DNA of 64,000 nt, from the NCBI RefSeq assembly GCF_900102435.1, contig NZ_FNBU01000014.1:1-64000 (forward strand), in the 5' to 3' direction. The DNA comes from Sporolituus thermophilus DSM 23256. GTDB taxonomy: Bacteria; Bacillota; Negativicutes; Sporomusales; Thermosinaceae. Within the stretch, counting starts at the first letter, position 1, and each line of letters starts with the position of its first letter. The notes under the pieces were generated by a model, which had not been told where the DNA came from, made no database searches, and saw nothing but the letters and a program-made list of their open reading frames with translations. Below are positions 1 through 8,863 of the stretch, piece by piece. Both the position numbers and the translations under genes were made by a program.

Positions 1-70
1 CCCACCGGCTCTCTGCCTCGGCCCGCTTGTCGCCTGCTCCCAGTCATCGCTTTTGCATTATTTTTTTATT

Positions 71-124
71 AACCGCGAAGGACGCAAAACACGCAAAGGG
101 CTATGCGCGCGACAGTTGTCGCGT
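71..124 (+). repeat. dispersed hairpin repeat, copy A
   Basis: A GAAGGACGCAAA-type arm is followed by a short palindrome, CGCGACA (108-114) / TGTCGCG (117-123). A second copy starts near 218 and related copies lie at 301-343 and 43,187-43,321. No coding potential is seen here. The first 390 bases of the window hold only these repeats, a GC-rich hairpin at 155-172 (GCGCGGCA/TGCCGCGC) and a short tandem repeat. Confidence 0.7.
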
Positions 125-217
125 AATTCTTTAGCTTGAATTTACCCTGTTCCAGCGCGGCAAATGCCGCGCCGTAAACCCTACGCGTAACTTCGCGCAC
201 TACCCTGAAAAACGTAA

Positions 218-272
218 AACCGCAAAGGCCGCGAAGAACGCAAAGGGCTACGCGCGCGACAGTTGTCGCGCG
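218..272 (+). repeat. dispersed hairpin repeat, copy B
   Basis: Same layout as the copy at 71-124: an ACCGCAAAGG...GAACGCAAAGGG arm and then the palindrome at 252-272, the same core extended by CG pairs on both sides. The arm has diverged from copy A more than the hairpin core has. Confidence 0.7.
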
Positions 273-300
273 AGATTAGTTCATAAACTTACTTTTCATG

Positions 301-343
301 CTTTGTGGTGCCAATTTATTGGCATGAATATCTTTGCGGTTTC
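301..343 (-). repeat. dispersed hairpin repeat, copy C
   Basis: Read on the minus strand: an ACCGCAAAGATATTCA arm, then the hairpin TGCCAAT-AA-ATTGGCA, then CCACAAAG. The flanks match the copy at 43,273-43,321 almost base for base, but the stem sequence differs while remaining fully paired with the same AA loop. Confidence 0.7.
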
Positions 344-353
344 ATTTCCCCTA

Positions 354-388
354 CCTCATACCTCATACTTCATACCTCATACTTCATA
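354..388. repeat. 7-nt tandem repeat (CYTCATA)x5
   Basis: Five consecutive 7-base units of CCTCATA or CTTCATA, just beyond the terminator of the adjacent ykkC-class RNA. No gene or spacer structure is associated with it. Confidence 0.85.
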
Positions 389-390
389 CC

Positions 391-572
391 AAAATACAAA
401 ACCCCGCGAAAGTCCCTATCCTAAGCTATTTTAAGCCAGATAAGAAACCTTCCGCAGGGTCTTTTATACCCACGGTGTGATGCGCATAGTACGCGCACCT
501 GCGCCGCTCGGTCCAGTCCCGTTACACAGCGGAACCCTAGGCGCACTCTCTTATCGCCGATATGTAATTTTG
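391..572 (-). ncRNA. ykkC-class riboswitch 1 with terminator
   Basis: The minus strand carries the ykkC hallmarks in order: CTAGGGTTCCG, then CTGGACCGAGCG, a variable hairpin, then ACACCG and GGTATAAAAGACC. The last segment (AAGACCCTGCGGAAGG) can pair with ACTTTCGCGGGGTTTT downstream to form an intrinsic terminator, the usual expression platform of this class. GCG in place of GAGAG and ACACCG in place of ACACGG look closer to subtype 2 (ppGpp/PRPP) than to guanidine-I; this subtype call is inference. No gene follows within the 390 bases left in the window. Confidence 0.8.
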
Positions 573-577
573 TATAC

Positions 578-606
578 ATTATACTAAAACAATCGCCTAC
601 CGTCAA
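578..606 (-). promoter_or_regulatory. promoter of ykkC-class RNA 1
   Basis: On the minus strand TTGACG (601-606) and TATAAT (578-583) are separated by 17 bases. This is a near-consensus housekeeping promoter placed a few bases upstream of the riboswitch. Confidence 0.8.
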
Positions 607-607
607 T

Positions 608-645
608 AGTCGTTGGTAAGTTCCCAACAGAACTTACCAACGACT
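608..645. repeat. perfect 16-bp inverted repeat
   Basis: AGTCGTTGGTAAGTTC (608-623) is repeated in inverse at 630-645 around a 6-base loop. It lies between the stop of the M20 peptidase gene and the -35 box of the riboswitch promoter. It has no T-tract, so it is either an imperfect terminator of the peptidase operon or an operator. Confidence 0.7.
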
Positions 646-653
646 AAATCTTA

Positions 654-1799
654 TCAGACGGCATCAATGCACAGCGCCAGCAGTTTGGCCCGCTCTATAA
701 GGCCGTCAATTTCGATATATTCCCGTTCACTATGGTTTAGTCCGCCGCGCGGCCCCATGGAGCACACGGTCGGCGCCCCTACCCGGGTCGTCCAGGCCGC
801 GTCAGAGCCGCCGCCGACGACAAAGCCGCCAATCTCCTCAATGCCAAGTTTGCGTCCCTGTTCCTGCACCAGTTTAAACAGGCTGAGCACCTTATCCGTG
901 GTTTCCATCGGCATGAACACAATTTCGTCGCCGGTCAGCACCGTTTCCGTACCAGGGACATACGTCCGGGCCGCGATTTCCCGCACCGCCTGCAGCACCT
1001 TTTCCGCTTCCTCGACTTTGGTAAAGCGGATGTCGACCTTTGCGTACGCTTCCGGCGGAACAACGTTTTGGGCCACTCCGCCCCGGAACACGCCGACATT
1101 CACCGTCGTCCCGGTTTCCGGATTGGTGAGGTTGTGAAGGTCGATGGTCTTATAGGCCAGTTCAAGCACGGCGCTGGCGCCCTTTTCCGGCTCATTGCCG
1201 GCATGGGCCGCCCGCCCTTTTACCGTTAGTTCGGGAATAATCACCCCTTTGCGGCCGATGACGACCCCGCCGTCAGGGCGCCCCGATTCCATATTGAACA
1301 CCGCATCCTTGCCCCGCGCTTCGCGTTCGAAGATTTCCACGGCGTTAGTCTTGGGATGGGCCGTTTCCTCGTCACCACAAAAGAAGACGGTGATATTTTT
1401 GTCATTCCAGCCATGCTCATACATGGCTTCCAGCGCAAACAGCGCCGCCGTGATACCGCCTTTCATATCCAGGACGCCCGGACCATAGGCCTTGCCGTCC
1501 TTGACCGTGAAGGGACGGGCGGCGGCCGTGCCTTTAGGGAAGACGGTATCCATATGGCCCATAATCATTACCTGCTTGTCGCCGGCGCCCTTTTTCCGGG
1601 CCAGCACATGAGTGCAGGCGCCAGGATACTCGAGATATTCGACAGCAAAACCCAGCTCGGCCAGCTTGCCGCCGACAAGGCGCGCCACCTGGTCAATGCC
1701 TTCCGGATTGTCGATACCCGAGTCGATATTCACCAGGCTTTCCAGAAAACGCAGCATAGTTTGCTCTTTGGCGGCAATTGCATCAAGAATCTTGTCCAT
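654..1799 (-). CDS. M20 family metallopeptidase
   Basis: Protein of 381 residues of the M20/ArgE/carboxypeptidase G2 family, predicted cytoplasmic zinc hydrolases that cleave acyl-amino acids or small peptides. Visible metal-site motifs are GHMDTV (His82, Asp84), DMKGG (Asp111), GDEET (Glu144/Glu145) and a late GGLNHSE histidine. No signal peptide is seen. It lies 22 bases downstream of the Gate-domain membrane protein on the same strand and probably shares its transcript, which suggests uptake and hydrolysis of a peptide-like substrate. The exact substrate cannot be read from the sequence. Confidence 0.9.
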   Translation of the reverse strand: MDKILDAIAAKEQTMLRFLESLVNIDSGIDNPEGIDQVARLVGGKLAELGFAVEYLEYPGACTHVLARKKGAGDKQVMIMGHMDTVFPKGTAAARPFTVKDGKAYGPGVLDMKGGITAALFALEAMYEHGWNDKNITVFFCGDEETAHPKTNAVEIFEREARGKDAVFNMESGRPDGGVVIGRKGVIIPELTVKGRAAHAGNEPEKGASAVLELAYKTIDLHNLTNPETGTTVNVGVFRGGVAQNVVPPEAYAKVDIRFTKVEEAEKVLQAVREIAARTYVPGTETVLTGDEIVFMPMETTDKVLSLFKLVQEQGRKLGIEEIGGFVVGGGSDAAWTTRVGAPTVCSMGPRGGLNHSEREYIEIDGLIERAKLLALCIDAV

Positions 1800-1821
1800 G
1801 AAGACAACCTCCCCATATATT

Positions 1822-2529
1822 TTAAATAAACAGGCGCATCAGCAGCATGCCGATCGCGGCGTCCAACAGGCAGATGGCAAACATCAGCGGATGATACTTG
1901 GGGTTAGTGCCGGCAACGATGACAATCCGCACATAGTGGCCAATCAGCGTCCCCATGAGAATGACGCCGGGATAGAGGATGGTAGCCTGCTGGGCCGTCA
2001 GCAAGCCCCGCCGGTAAAGGTCGGCCGCCAGTGTGTTGGTAATGGGCGCCGAAGCGGCATATTGGTATGCAACAAAGGTGGTACGCTCGTCATCGGTAAT
2101 GTGCCCGTTTTCTTTAAGCTGGCGGGTCAAAACCGAGCCAACGTCCGAGCTGTTAAGACTGGCGACGAACGCAAGGCCGCAGATGCCAGGGATACCCAGC
2201 AAGGGCCTGAGCAGCGGCGTGAACAACTTGCCCGCTGCCCGCAAAGCGCCGAAGTGCTCACAGACCTCGACGACACCTACCGCAAACATTACGGTCGGGA
2301 AGAGGACAAAGGCTTCCATGAACCCCGTCCTGGCGCCGACACCTCCTTTGCCGACCAAGTCGGTGCCGAATTTGCCGTTAAGGACGACAAAGTCAAACGC
2401 CGACAACCACTTAAGTCCCAAGGCATCACCCAACACCTTGAACAGGCCGGAAAACATCAGGATGAACACCGCCAGGGCAATCCAGCCTTTAAGGCTGACT
2501 TTGTCATGGTCTTTGGCTGCTTCGCTCAT
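1822..2529 (-). CDS. nucleoside-recognition (Gate) domain membrane protein
   Basis: About 235 residues with several hydrophobic segments and the Gate-like pattern seen in YjiG/YjiH and SpmA/SpmB relatives (SLNSSDVGSVLTRQL and ASAPITNTLAADL stretches). The start at 2529 is chosen because AGGGAGGAAAGG precedes it; a longer reading upstream lacks a ribosome site. Some relatives are encoded next to dipeptidase genes, and here an M20 peptidase follows. A transport or transport-gating role for the peptidase substrate is inference; only one Gate protein is present, while some systems have two. Confidence 0.8.
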   Translation of the reverse strand: MSEAAKDHDKVSLKGWIALAVFILMFSGLFKVLGDALGLKWLSAFDFVVLNGKFGTDLVGKGGVGARTGFMEAFVLFPTVMFAVGVVEVCEHFGALRAAGKLFTPLLRPLLGIPGICGLAFVASLNSSDVGSVLTRQLKENGHITDDERTTFVAYQYAASAPITNTLAADLYRRGLLTAQQATILYPGVILMGTLIGHYVRIVIVAGTNPKYHPLMFAICLLDAAIGMLLMRLFI

Positions 2530-2665
2530 AACCTTTCCTCCCTTTGAAAAGTTTACAACTTTACATTGCAAATTCCATGCCAAAAGAAAAAAGACCGCAA
2601 TATGCAGTCTTTTTCACTCAAACACATTATAGTTGGTTGAATAATAAGTCGATTAATAGGTGTTC

Positions 2666-4201
2666 TTATCCTGTTTTCAAACCAATTTCTGTCCGGAGGA
2701 CAGCCCACAGCTCTTCTCCGGCCGGGGTGATGCGGGTGGCCTGCCGGCCCCGGCCGCTGGCCAAAAGCCCGGCGGCTTTGAGGTGCTCAAGCCGGCGCCG
2801 AATGGCCTGTTCACTGAGGAAAAAGCCCCGTTCGGCCATCCGCCCGGCCAGCTGGCCGCGGCCCAGCGCACAGCCGAGTGTTTTTGCTTCCCGCAGAATA
2901 TCCAAAAGGGCAAAATACAGCGGCAACTCCTGCCGGTCGAGGTTGACCGGCAGCCGGGACGGCTCGCTTTCGATTAAAGAAGCCGGCAGAGCAGCGCAGT
3001 TGGCGGCTACGAACGGGCCGCCGGCCCGCCCTGACGCGTTGTGGATGGAGTGGGCGAACAACTCTTTACCGGTGCCGTTCTCGCCGAGAATGAGCACATT
3101 AAGGTCGCTGGCCGCCAGTTTCCGCGCCGTCTGAATCGTAGCGCGGATTGCCGGCGATATTCCCAAAATATCGTCAAACGTATAGCGAGCCAAATGGCCA
3201 CGGGCTTTGAGCGCGCTGCGCACCTCACTTTCCATGCGTATAACATCGGTTACGTCGCGCAGAGCAACCACACAGCCGTCAATCATCCCGCCGCTGTCTT
3301 TGACCGGCGAAACGGTTACATGGTAGGTCTTCCCGGCCATTTGTACCAGGTTTTTCCCGGCAATTAACTCATACTGACTACTAAGACAACCGCGCAATCC
3401 GGGAAAGACGTCAAGCAGCCATTTGCCGGTCGGACTATCGTCACCACCGGTCGCCAGCCGCCGGGCCACATCGTTAAGCACCCGGATATTGCCATTATTA
3501 TCAATCGCGATCAGGGCGTCCTCGACGGTGTTCAGCACCGTCCTAATCTGGTTGTGCAGCGTCTCAATATGCTTGACGGCCTGCTTGAGACGTTCGGTCC
3601 GCCGCACTATTTCCCGGGAATAACGCAAAGTAAGCAAACCCGAATTGTCCAGGGGATAATTGATAATATGCGCAATTTCAACCAGGCTGGCCAATTCCAC
3701 TTCCCGCGAACCGATGTCGATGACTTTTTTTATCCAGGGGGGAAGTCCATCCCGGTCGCCGGCCACAACTGCCGTGGTTATGGTCTTGCACAGTTCGTGG
3801 TCGTCATCGTACAGGGAATAGCACTCAATGTGCGACATGCCCAATTCCCGGATGGACGCGGCCAGTTCCCGGCAGCCAGCGGGGTATTTATGGCAGACAA
3901 GAACTTTTGTCCCGTTAGGCAGCGCCAGCAGCGCGTCCAATGCGGCCACCCCGAGGGATCGGCGAGCTACCAACGTGCGGGTAGCGGGATGAATATGGGG
4001 AGCGGCCAGGGGAAGCACGGCGCTACTGGAGATAACCGCCACATCGGCTTTAACCGGGGCGGTAGGGAGCGCTTGCGGACGTTCCAGGCAATAAGACTGG
4101 ATTATAACATTATCGCTTGCAAAGAAGCCGGCCAATTGGCCGGCTATTGATTTGGCTGTCGTCTCTCCTAAAGCAAACACGGCGATACAGGCAGTCATCA
4201 T
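2666..4201 (-). CDS. sigma-54-type regulator with truncated AAA+ domain
   Basis: Protein of 511 residues: a PrpR-N-like sensory domain (about 1-190), a PAS domain (about 215-325) and the start of a sigma-54 interaction AAA+ domain with Walker A GENGTGKE (373-380). After LIESE (411-413) the AAA+ sequence stops and joins a winged-helix DNA-binding end (about 428-500). The GAFTGA loop, Walker B and sensor motifs are missing, so it should not activate sigma-54 polymerase. Full-length relatives are clearly longer. RBS GGGGAGGATA precedes the start. It may still bind DNA near the neighbouring peptidase operon, or may be a decaying gene. Confidence 0.85.
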   Translation of the reverse strand: MMTACIAVFALGETTAKSIAGQLAGFFASDNVIIQSYCLERPQALPTAPVKADVAVISSSAVLPLAAPHIHPATRTLVARRSLGVAALDALLALPNGTKVLVCHKYPAGCRELAASIRELGMSHIECYSLYDDDHELCKTITTAVVAGDRDGLPPWIKKVIDIGSREVELASLVEIAHIINYPLDNSGLLTLRYSREIVRRTERLKQAVKHIETLHNQIRTVLNTVEDALIAIDNNGNIRVLNDVARRLATGGDDSPTGKWLLDVFPGLRGCLSSQYELIAGKNLVQMAGKTYHVTVSPVKDSGGMIDGCVVALRDVTDVIRMESEVRSALKARGHLARYTFDDILGISPAIRATIQTARKLAASDLNVLILGENGTGKELFAHSIHNASGRAGGPFVAANCAALPASLIESEPSRLPVNLDRQELPLYFALLDILREAKTLGCALGRGQLAGRMAERGFFLSEQAIRRRLEHLKAAGLLASGRGRQATRITPAGEELWAVLRTEIGLKTG

Positions 4202-4230
4202 TATCCTCCCCGCATAAAGCAGCGCTGCCG

Positions 4231-4908
4231 CTAAGCCTGCGCCCTCCCCCTGTCCAGCCGCTCACGCCGCCGCTTAGCATAGATGGCAAGCAGGTCAGGC
4301 GGCGGATCTGATTGCAAACAATAGTCCGGAGCCAATTCGGCAAGTCTTTCCACCGCCGCCTTCAAATCATAGTAGACCTCCCATTTGGCGCGGACCAAAT
4401 CCTGGCCGGTCAGGCGGAGCAGGTAAGCAGGATGGTAGGTAGCGATGGCCGGTATGCCGTACTTGGTCGTGAACCACCGGCCGCGGTCTTTGGTGATGCG
4501 GGCATTGGGCTGGTACAGGTATTTAAGGGCGACACTACCCAGCGCGACGATAACTTTCGGCTTTACCAGGGCAACTTCGGCATCCAGCCACCGGCCGGCG
4601 CAAACTTGTCCCTCTTCGACAGTCGGCGTCCGGTTGCCGCGGGGCCGGCATTTGACGACATTGGTAGTGTAAATGCGGTCGCGGGTAATGCCTACACTGG
4701 CGAGGGCCCGGTCTAAGAGTTGTCCGGAAGGGCCCACGAGCGGTACGCCGTACTCGTCCTCGACGCCGCCAGGGCCTTCTCCCACCAGCATCAGGGGGCT
4801 GTCCGGCGTTCCATTATACGAAGTCGGCCCCCGGTTGCCTTCCCGACAAAGCGCGCACTGGCTGCACGCCAAGAGCGCCGCTTCCCATTCGGCATGGGTC
4901 TGAACCAT
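4231..4908 (-). CDS. uracil-DNA glycosylase, family 4
   Basis: About 225 residues. Family 4 UDGs are thermostable-type Fe-S glycosylases that remove uracil from DNA in base excision repair. The uracil-pocket motif GEGPGGVEDEYGVPLVG and the HPAYLLR motif are present. Cysteines at C18/C21 and in KCRPRGNRTP plus a later VCAGRW match the four 4Fe-4S ligands. The ATG at 4908 is preceded by AGAGGTGA; an upstream GTG lies inside that ribosome site. The gene stands alone, followed by the truncated regulator gene on the same strand. Confidence 0.93.
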   Translation of the reverse strand: MVQTHAEWEAALLACSQCALCREGNRGPTSYNGTPDSPLMLVGEGPGGVEDEYGVPLVGPSGQLLDRALASVGITRDRIYTTNVVKCRPRGNRTPTVEEGQVCAGRWLDAEVALVKPKVIVALGSVALKYLYQPNARITKDRGRWFTTKYGIPAIATYHPAYLLRLTGQDLVRAKWEVYYDLKAAVERLAELAPDYCLQSDPPPDLLAIYAKRRRERLDRGRAQA

Positions 4909-5019
4909 TCTTGTCACCTCTATTAAGACCTTAAAAGCAGCTTACATTTCTACAACTATTATAATATATTTGTCCGTGATTGGCGTGGGCAAGATTTCTT
5001 ACTTTAAAATGGCCCATCA

Positions 5020-7110
5020 TCAGGCACGGCCATCACCACTTGCTTCCGCACTTTTACCGCCGTCCATCCAGTTAACAAAAATATCCACCAAGCGAGGGTC
5101 AAACCGTATCCCCGCCAATTTTTTTATTTCCTCAACAGCGGCGTCATGGCTTAAGGCCTGGCCGCCCGGCTCGCCGCTTGTCATGTTGTCGTAGGCGTCT
5201 AAAATAGCCAATAAACGGCATGGCAACGGAATTTCCTCGCCCTTGAACCCGAGCGGGTACCCGCCGCCGTTCCACCATTCATGGTGCTTTAAGATCCAAT
5301 CGGCAATGGGCAGGAGGTCGGGTACGGCCAGCGCAATGCGAAACCCGATTTCGACATGGCGTTGTTTAGTTTCCTCTTCGTCCGGCGTAAAACCGCCCCG
5401 TTTGGCAAGAACGTCAGGCGGCAAGCCGACTTTGCCGATATCGTGGAACAAGGCAAACAACTTAAGATCGCGCTGATTAAAGTCGGTCAGACCGCAAGCA
5501 AGGGCAAACTCAACAATCCTGTTCTTCAAACGCCTGGCGTGGCCGTTAGCGGATGCATCCCGCGCCACCAGCGCTTTTTTCAAAAGCGGCAGGAGCGAAC
5601 GGCGCAGTTTGCGACTACGTTCAAATTTCTCCCGGTACATGGCGTTATCAGCTTGTCCAAGGAGGGATAAAATGTCCTCTTTGCTCGCCAGGCCCGTGGC
5701 CGTACCTAAGGAAATGCTCAGCGGCAAAGGCGCGGTTCGGTTGGATCGGTTGTACTCAGTCACCGCGGCGCGGATCGCGGTGCATAACTCTTCGGCAATT
5801 TCCGGCCTGTCGTCATTGATTATCAGAACAAATTCGTCGCCGCCGACGCGAGCAACCGCGGCATTTTCGGGGCAGCACGCCCGCAGCAGGTCGGCAAACG
5901 CCTTAAGTAGCTCGTCCCCGCAGTTGTGGCCAAAAATGTCGTTAACAAGTTTCAGCCCGTCCAAGTCGCAAAAAACGACGTTGATAGCCCGCTGGCCGGA
6001 TTCCTGGAGTCCTTGCAGCCACGTCTCGATAAAGGCCCGATTGTATACGCCGGTAAGCGCGTCATGGAGGCTAAAATACCTTAGCTGGGCCTCAGCCTGC
6101 TCCAGGGACGCCAGCATGCCGTTAATGGCCGTCGCGAGATTGGCGAACTCGTCTTTTCCCTTTATCGCCAGCCGTCGCGACAGGTTGCTGGCAGCTCCGA
6201 TTTCGGCAACGCCGCCGGCCAAAGCCTTCAGTCGGTCCAACACCTGGCGCTCCACCACCCAGAACGCCGCGGCCATTACCACAAAGCCGACAAGAATTAA
6301 CGCCAACAGATAGTAGCCGATGGCCGGCATGACCCCCCAATAAAGTTTCCTGCTATCCACCAGTTTGAGCAGCACCGCCGGGTTGCCGTGAATATCAGGC
6401 AAGATAAGATACCCGGCAATCGTGTTATTGTCTAACAAAGTTACGAACGGTGAATTTCCTTGTTTCAATGCCGTGCGGGCCTGGCGAAAATCTTCCGGCA
6501 GCCCCTGTTCGTCAACCGGCTTGACTGTAAACGACAATTGGACCGTATCGGCCAAGCGCTTAATCCGGTCATCGTCCAGGTAACGGCCAAATAGCAGCAT
6601 CCCCCGCGCCGGCCCGTTGCCGCTCGAGTCCAAAATCGGCTCGACCACCACCAAGAGCGGTCCTTCCGGCAGCATGACAATACCCTTGACCGGCCGCTTT
6701 TCCTGGCCAAGCGTCAATAGCGACGGTGGCAGCGGCAGTTCCCGCCGTCGCTCTAAGTCATACCCTTTGCCGAAAATCAGCTTACCTTCATTGTCAAAAA
6801 AGATAATAAAATTGATTTTAGGGCTTATAAAGATGGTTTCCTCCAAATTACTGGCAATATACTCACGGTTGCCGTCCACCACAAACTGGTAGGTATCGTC
6901 CCACACCGCCCAGTCGAAAACCTGGTCATCCAGGACGGCGATATCATAGGCAATTACATTGGCCGCTCTGGTCAAGTCTTCCATTACTTCCAATTTTTCC
7001 AGTTCCGCGAGGCCACGGAGCAGCACCATGTGGGTAACAGCATACATAACTGCGGCCGCCCCCATCAATATCGCCAGAAACAAGGCAAGCAGCTTTTTGC
7101 GTATCGTCAC
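5020..7110 (-). CDS. membrane GGDEF and HD-GYP sensor protein
   Basis: Protein of 696 residues: N-terminal membrane segment, extracytoplasmic CHASE4-like domain (about 45-190, with FDWAVWDDTY), second membrane segment near 265-290, HAMP, GGDEF domain with intact RVGGDEFVLI, and C-terminal HD-GYP domain with FHDIGKVGLP and HHEWWNGGGYP. It can in principle both make and degrade cyclic di-GMP in response to an external signal. It starts at GTG after CCGGAGGAAGCC. It has no operon partner. Net activity cannot be told from sequence. Confidence 0.9.
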   Translation of the reverse strand: MTIRKKLLALFLAILMGAAAVMYAVTHMVLLRGLAELEKLEVMEDLTRAANVIAYDIAVLDDQVFDWAVWDDTYQFVVDGNREYIASNLEETIFISPKINFIIFFDNEGKLIFGKGYDLERRRELPLPPSLLTLGQEKRPVKGIVMLPEGPLLVVVEPILDSSGNGPARGMLLFGRYLDDDRIKRLADTVQLSFTVKPVDEQGLPEDFRQARTALKQGNSPFVTLLDNNTIAGYLILPDIHGNPAVLLKLVDSRKLYWGVMPAIGYYLLALILVGFVVMAAAFWVVERQVLDRLKALAGGVAEIGAASNLSRRLAIKGKDEFANLATAINGMLASLEQAEAQLRYFSLHDALTGVYNRAFIETWLQGLQESGQRAINVVFCDLDGLKLVNDIFGHNCGDELLKAFADLLRACCPENAAVARVGGDEFVLIINDDRPEIAEELCTAIRAAVTEYNRSNRTAPLPLSISLGTATGLASKEDILSLLGQADNAMYREKFERSRKLRRSLLPLLKKALVARDASANGHARRLKNRIVEFALACGLTDFNQRDLKLFALFHDIGKVGLPPDVLAKRGGFTPDEEETKQRHVEIGFRIALAVPDLLPIADWILKHHEWWNGGGYPLGFKGEEIPLPCRLLAILDAYDNMTSGEPGGQALSHDAAVEEIKKLAGIRFDPRLVDIFVNWMDGGKSAEASGDGRA

Positions 7111-7263
7111 GGCTTCCTCCGGAAAATTCTTTAAAGAATCATTTTCTGTAGAATCACTTTATTTCGCAAAAAAGAGAAAATATCCTGCTGTGACAAGAAG
7201 CAAATACCGTCCGGGCGCGACCGGCGCGGGTTCTACACATTCACGCACGGGTAACTCCCCCAA

Positions 7264-7292
7264 AATTAAAACCGGGCAGCCGCCCGGTTTTC
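7264..7292 (-). terminator. intrinsic terminator
   Basis: The hairpin AACCGGGCGGCTGCCCGGTT followed by T-rich sequence on the minus strand, just downstream of the stop of the ion transporter gene. Confidence 0.85.
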
Positions 7293-7300
7293 TCAGCCTA

Positions 7301-8575
7301 TTAAAAAAATCTCAACCATAGGTAAATATGACTGACAATAATGCTCATAATCATCATGGGAAAAGCAATCTTGGTAAAGCTTAGAAATCCAATGCTCAGG
7401 CCCCGTTTTTCCGCCATACTGGCCACGACAATATTGGCCGAGGCGCCAATAAGGGTGCCGTTGCCACCAAGGCAGGCGCCCAAAGAAAGCGACCACCATA
7501 GCGGATTGAGGTCGGTAATGCCGCCCAGCCGACCCATGTCCTGAATAAGCGGGATCATGGTCGCGGTAAAGGGGATATTGTCGACAAAGGCGGAGGCAAT
7601 GGCCGACAACCAGAGGATAAGCGACCCGGCCAGCGGAACATTGCTGCCGGTAACCGATAGCGCCGCTTTGGCGACCATTTCAATAACGCCGGTGTGCTCA
7701 AGCGCACCGACGATAACGAACAGGCCGACGAAAAAGAAGATAACGCCCCATTCGACCGCCTCAAAGGCGTGATCCGGCTCCATTCGGGTTAAAAGCAATA
7801 ATAGGGCTGCGCCGGCAATGGCCACCGTCGCCGATTCAAGGTGCAGCGCCTGGTGCAACACAAAACCGAGGATAGTTAGGCCAATGATAACCAGGCATTT
7901 CTTTAACAGCACCGCATCTTTAATCTGCTCTCTTTCATCCATGGCCAGCACCGCCGCCTGCCACTGGGGGTCGCAGCGCAGGCTCTGTTTATACAGAATG
8001 CGGAACCAAGCCATGGTCAGAATATGAATAACAATGATAGCCGGCGTAAGAGCAATGACAAAATCCATGAACCCCAGCCCGGTAGCGCTGCCGATCATGA
8101 TATTGGGCGGGTCGCCGATCAGCGTCGCCGTGCCGCCAATATTGCTGGCCAGCACTTCCGCCATCAAAAACGGCAGCGGGCTTATCCGCAGCCGCTCGGC
8201 AATCGAAAACGTGACCGGCACGATAAGCAGTACGGTAGTAACATTGTCCAGCAGGGCAGAGAGCACCGCCGTGACCGTGGCCAGGGATACCATGATCCAG
8301 GCCGGGTCGCCTTTTACCAGTTTGGCTGACCAAATGGCCAGAAATTCAAATATACCCGTGTGGCGGGTAATGCCGACGATCACCATCATGCCAATCAGTA
8401 AGCCGATAGTATTAAAATCTACTACTTCAATCGCTGCTTCCTGCGCGAGGACACCGGTTAGGATGACAAGGACGGCGCCGATAAGCGCCACTACCGTCCG
8501 GTGAATTTTTTCCGCCACGATCATGGCGTAAACGGCCAAAAAGATGGCCGTGGCGATAGATGCTTGCGTTGTCAT
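7301..8575 (-). CDS. ArsB/NhaD-type ion transporter
   Basis: About 424 residues with 10-12 hydrophobic segments. It belongs to the IT superfamily (ArsB/NhaD/CitM-like), with typical stretches DNVTTVLLIVPVTF, ASNIGGTATLIGDPPN and a second NGTLIGASAN repeat half. The substrate could be an organic acid, arsenite or Na+/H+; the GDPPN signature is shared across the group, so no choice is made. The start at 8575 follows GGGAGGAAAAA; an upstream extension lacks a ribosome site. Single gene with its own terminator. Confidence 0.88.
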   Translation of the reverse strand: MTTQASIATAIFLAVYAMIVAEKIHRTVVALIGAVLVILTGVLAQEAAIEVVDFNTIGLLIGMMVIVGITRHTGIFEFLAIWSAKLVKGDPAWIMVSLATVTAVLSALLDNVTTVLLIVPVTFSIAERLRISPLPFLMAEVLASNIGGTATLIGDPPNIMIGSATGLGFMDFVIALTPAIIVIHILTMAWFRILYKQSLRCDPQWQAAVLAMDEREQIKDAVLLKKCLVIIGLTILGFVLHQALHLESATVAIAGAALLLLLTRMEPDHAFEAVEWGVIFFFVGLFVIVGALEHTGVIEMVAKAALSVTGSNVPLAGSLILWLSAIASAFVDNIPFTATMIPLIQDMGRLGGITDLNPLWWSLSLGACLGGNGTLIGASANIVVASMAEKRGLSIGFLSFTKIAFPMMIMSIIVSHIYLWLRFF

Positions 8576-8669
8576 TTTTTCCTCCCTAGCAAAAATCTTA
8601 TGTTTTGGCAAAATAACATTACTTCGCCAGTACCTCCCCCCTCCCGTTTAGTATGTCAAGTAAAAAATG

Positions 8670-8702
8670 CAAATAGAGGAGCCTGTTTGCCAGACTCCTC
8701 CT
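8670..8702 (-). terminator. possible terminator hairpin
   Basis: The minus strand reads AGGAGTCTGGCAAACAGGCTCCT and then a T-rich run. It lies between the membrane protein gene ending at 8864 and the transporter gene starting at 8575, so it probably ends the former transcript. The remaining 8700-8860 shows nothing recognisable. Confidence 0.5.
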
Positions 8703-8863
8703 AAAATTAAACACCATTATGCTTTTTTGCGAATTTATTTTACCATTTATTAACTATTGATGTCAATTATTCCGGGCAGCTATTTCTATAAATTTGTCAA
8801 TTACTTCTCTGTCCTTGTTCATCCCGTATCAGCCATGCCACCTGGCGCTCAGGCCGGCAAAGT

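Noticed and set aside
354-388. Possible CRISPR-like short repeats
   Set aside because: The units are only 7 bases and directly adjacent with no spacers; a simple tandem repeat.
1356-1829. Long plus-strand reading frame over the peptidase gene
   Set aside because: Antisense to a clear M20 gene, with no ribosome site and no family resemblance; typical shadow of GC-rich coding DNA.
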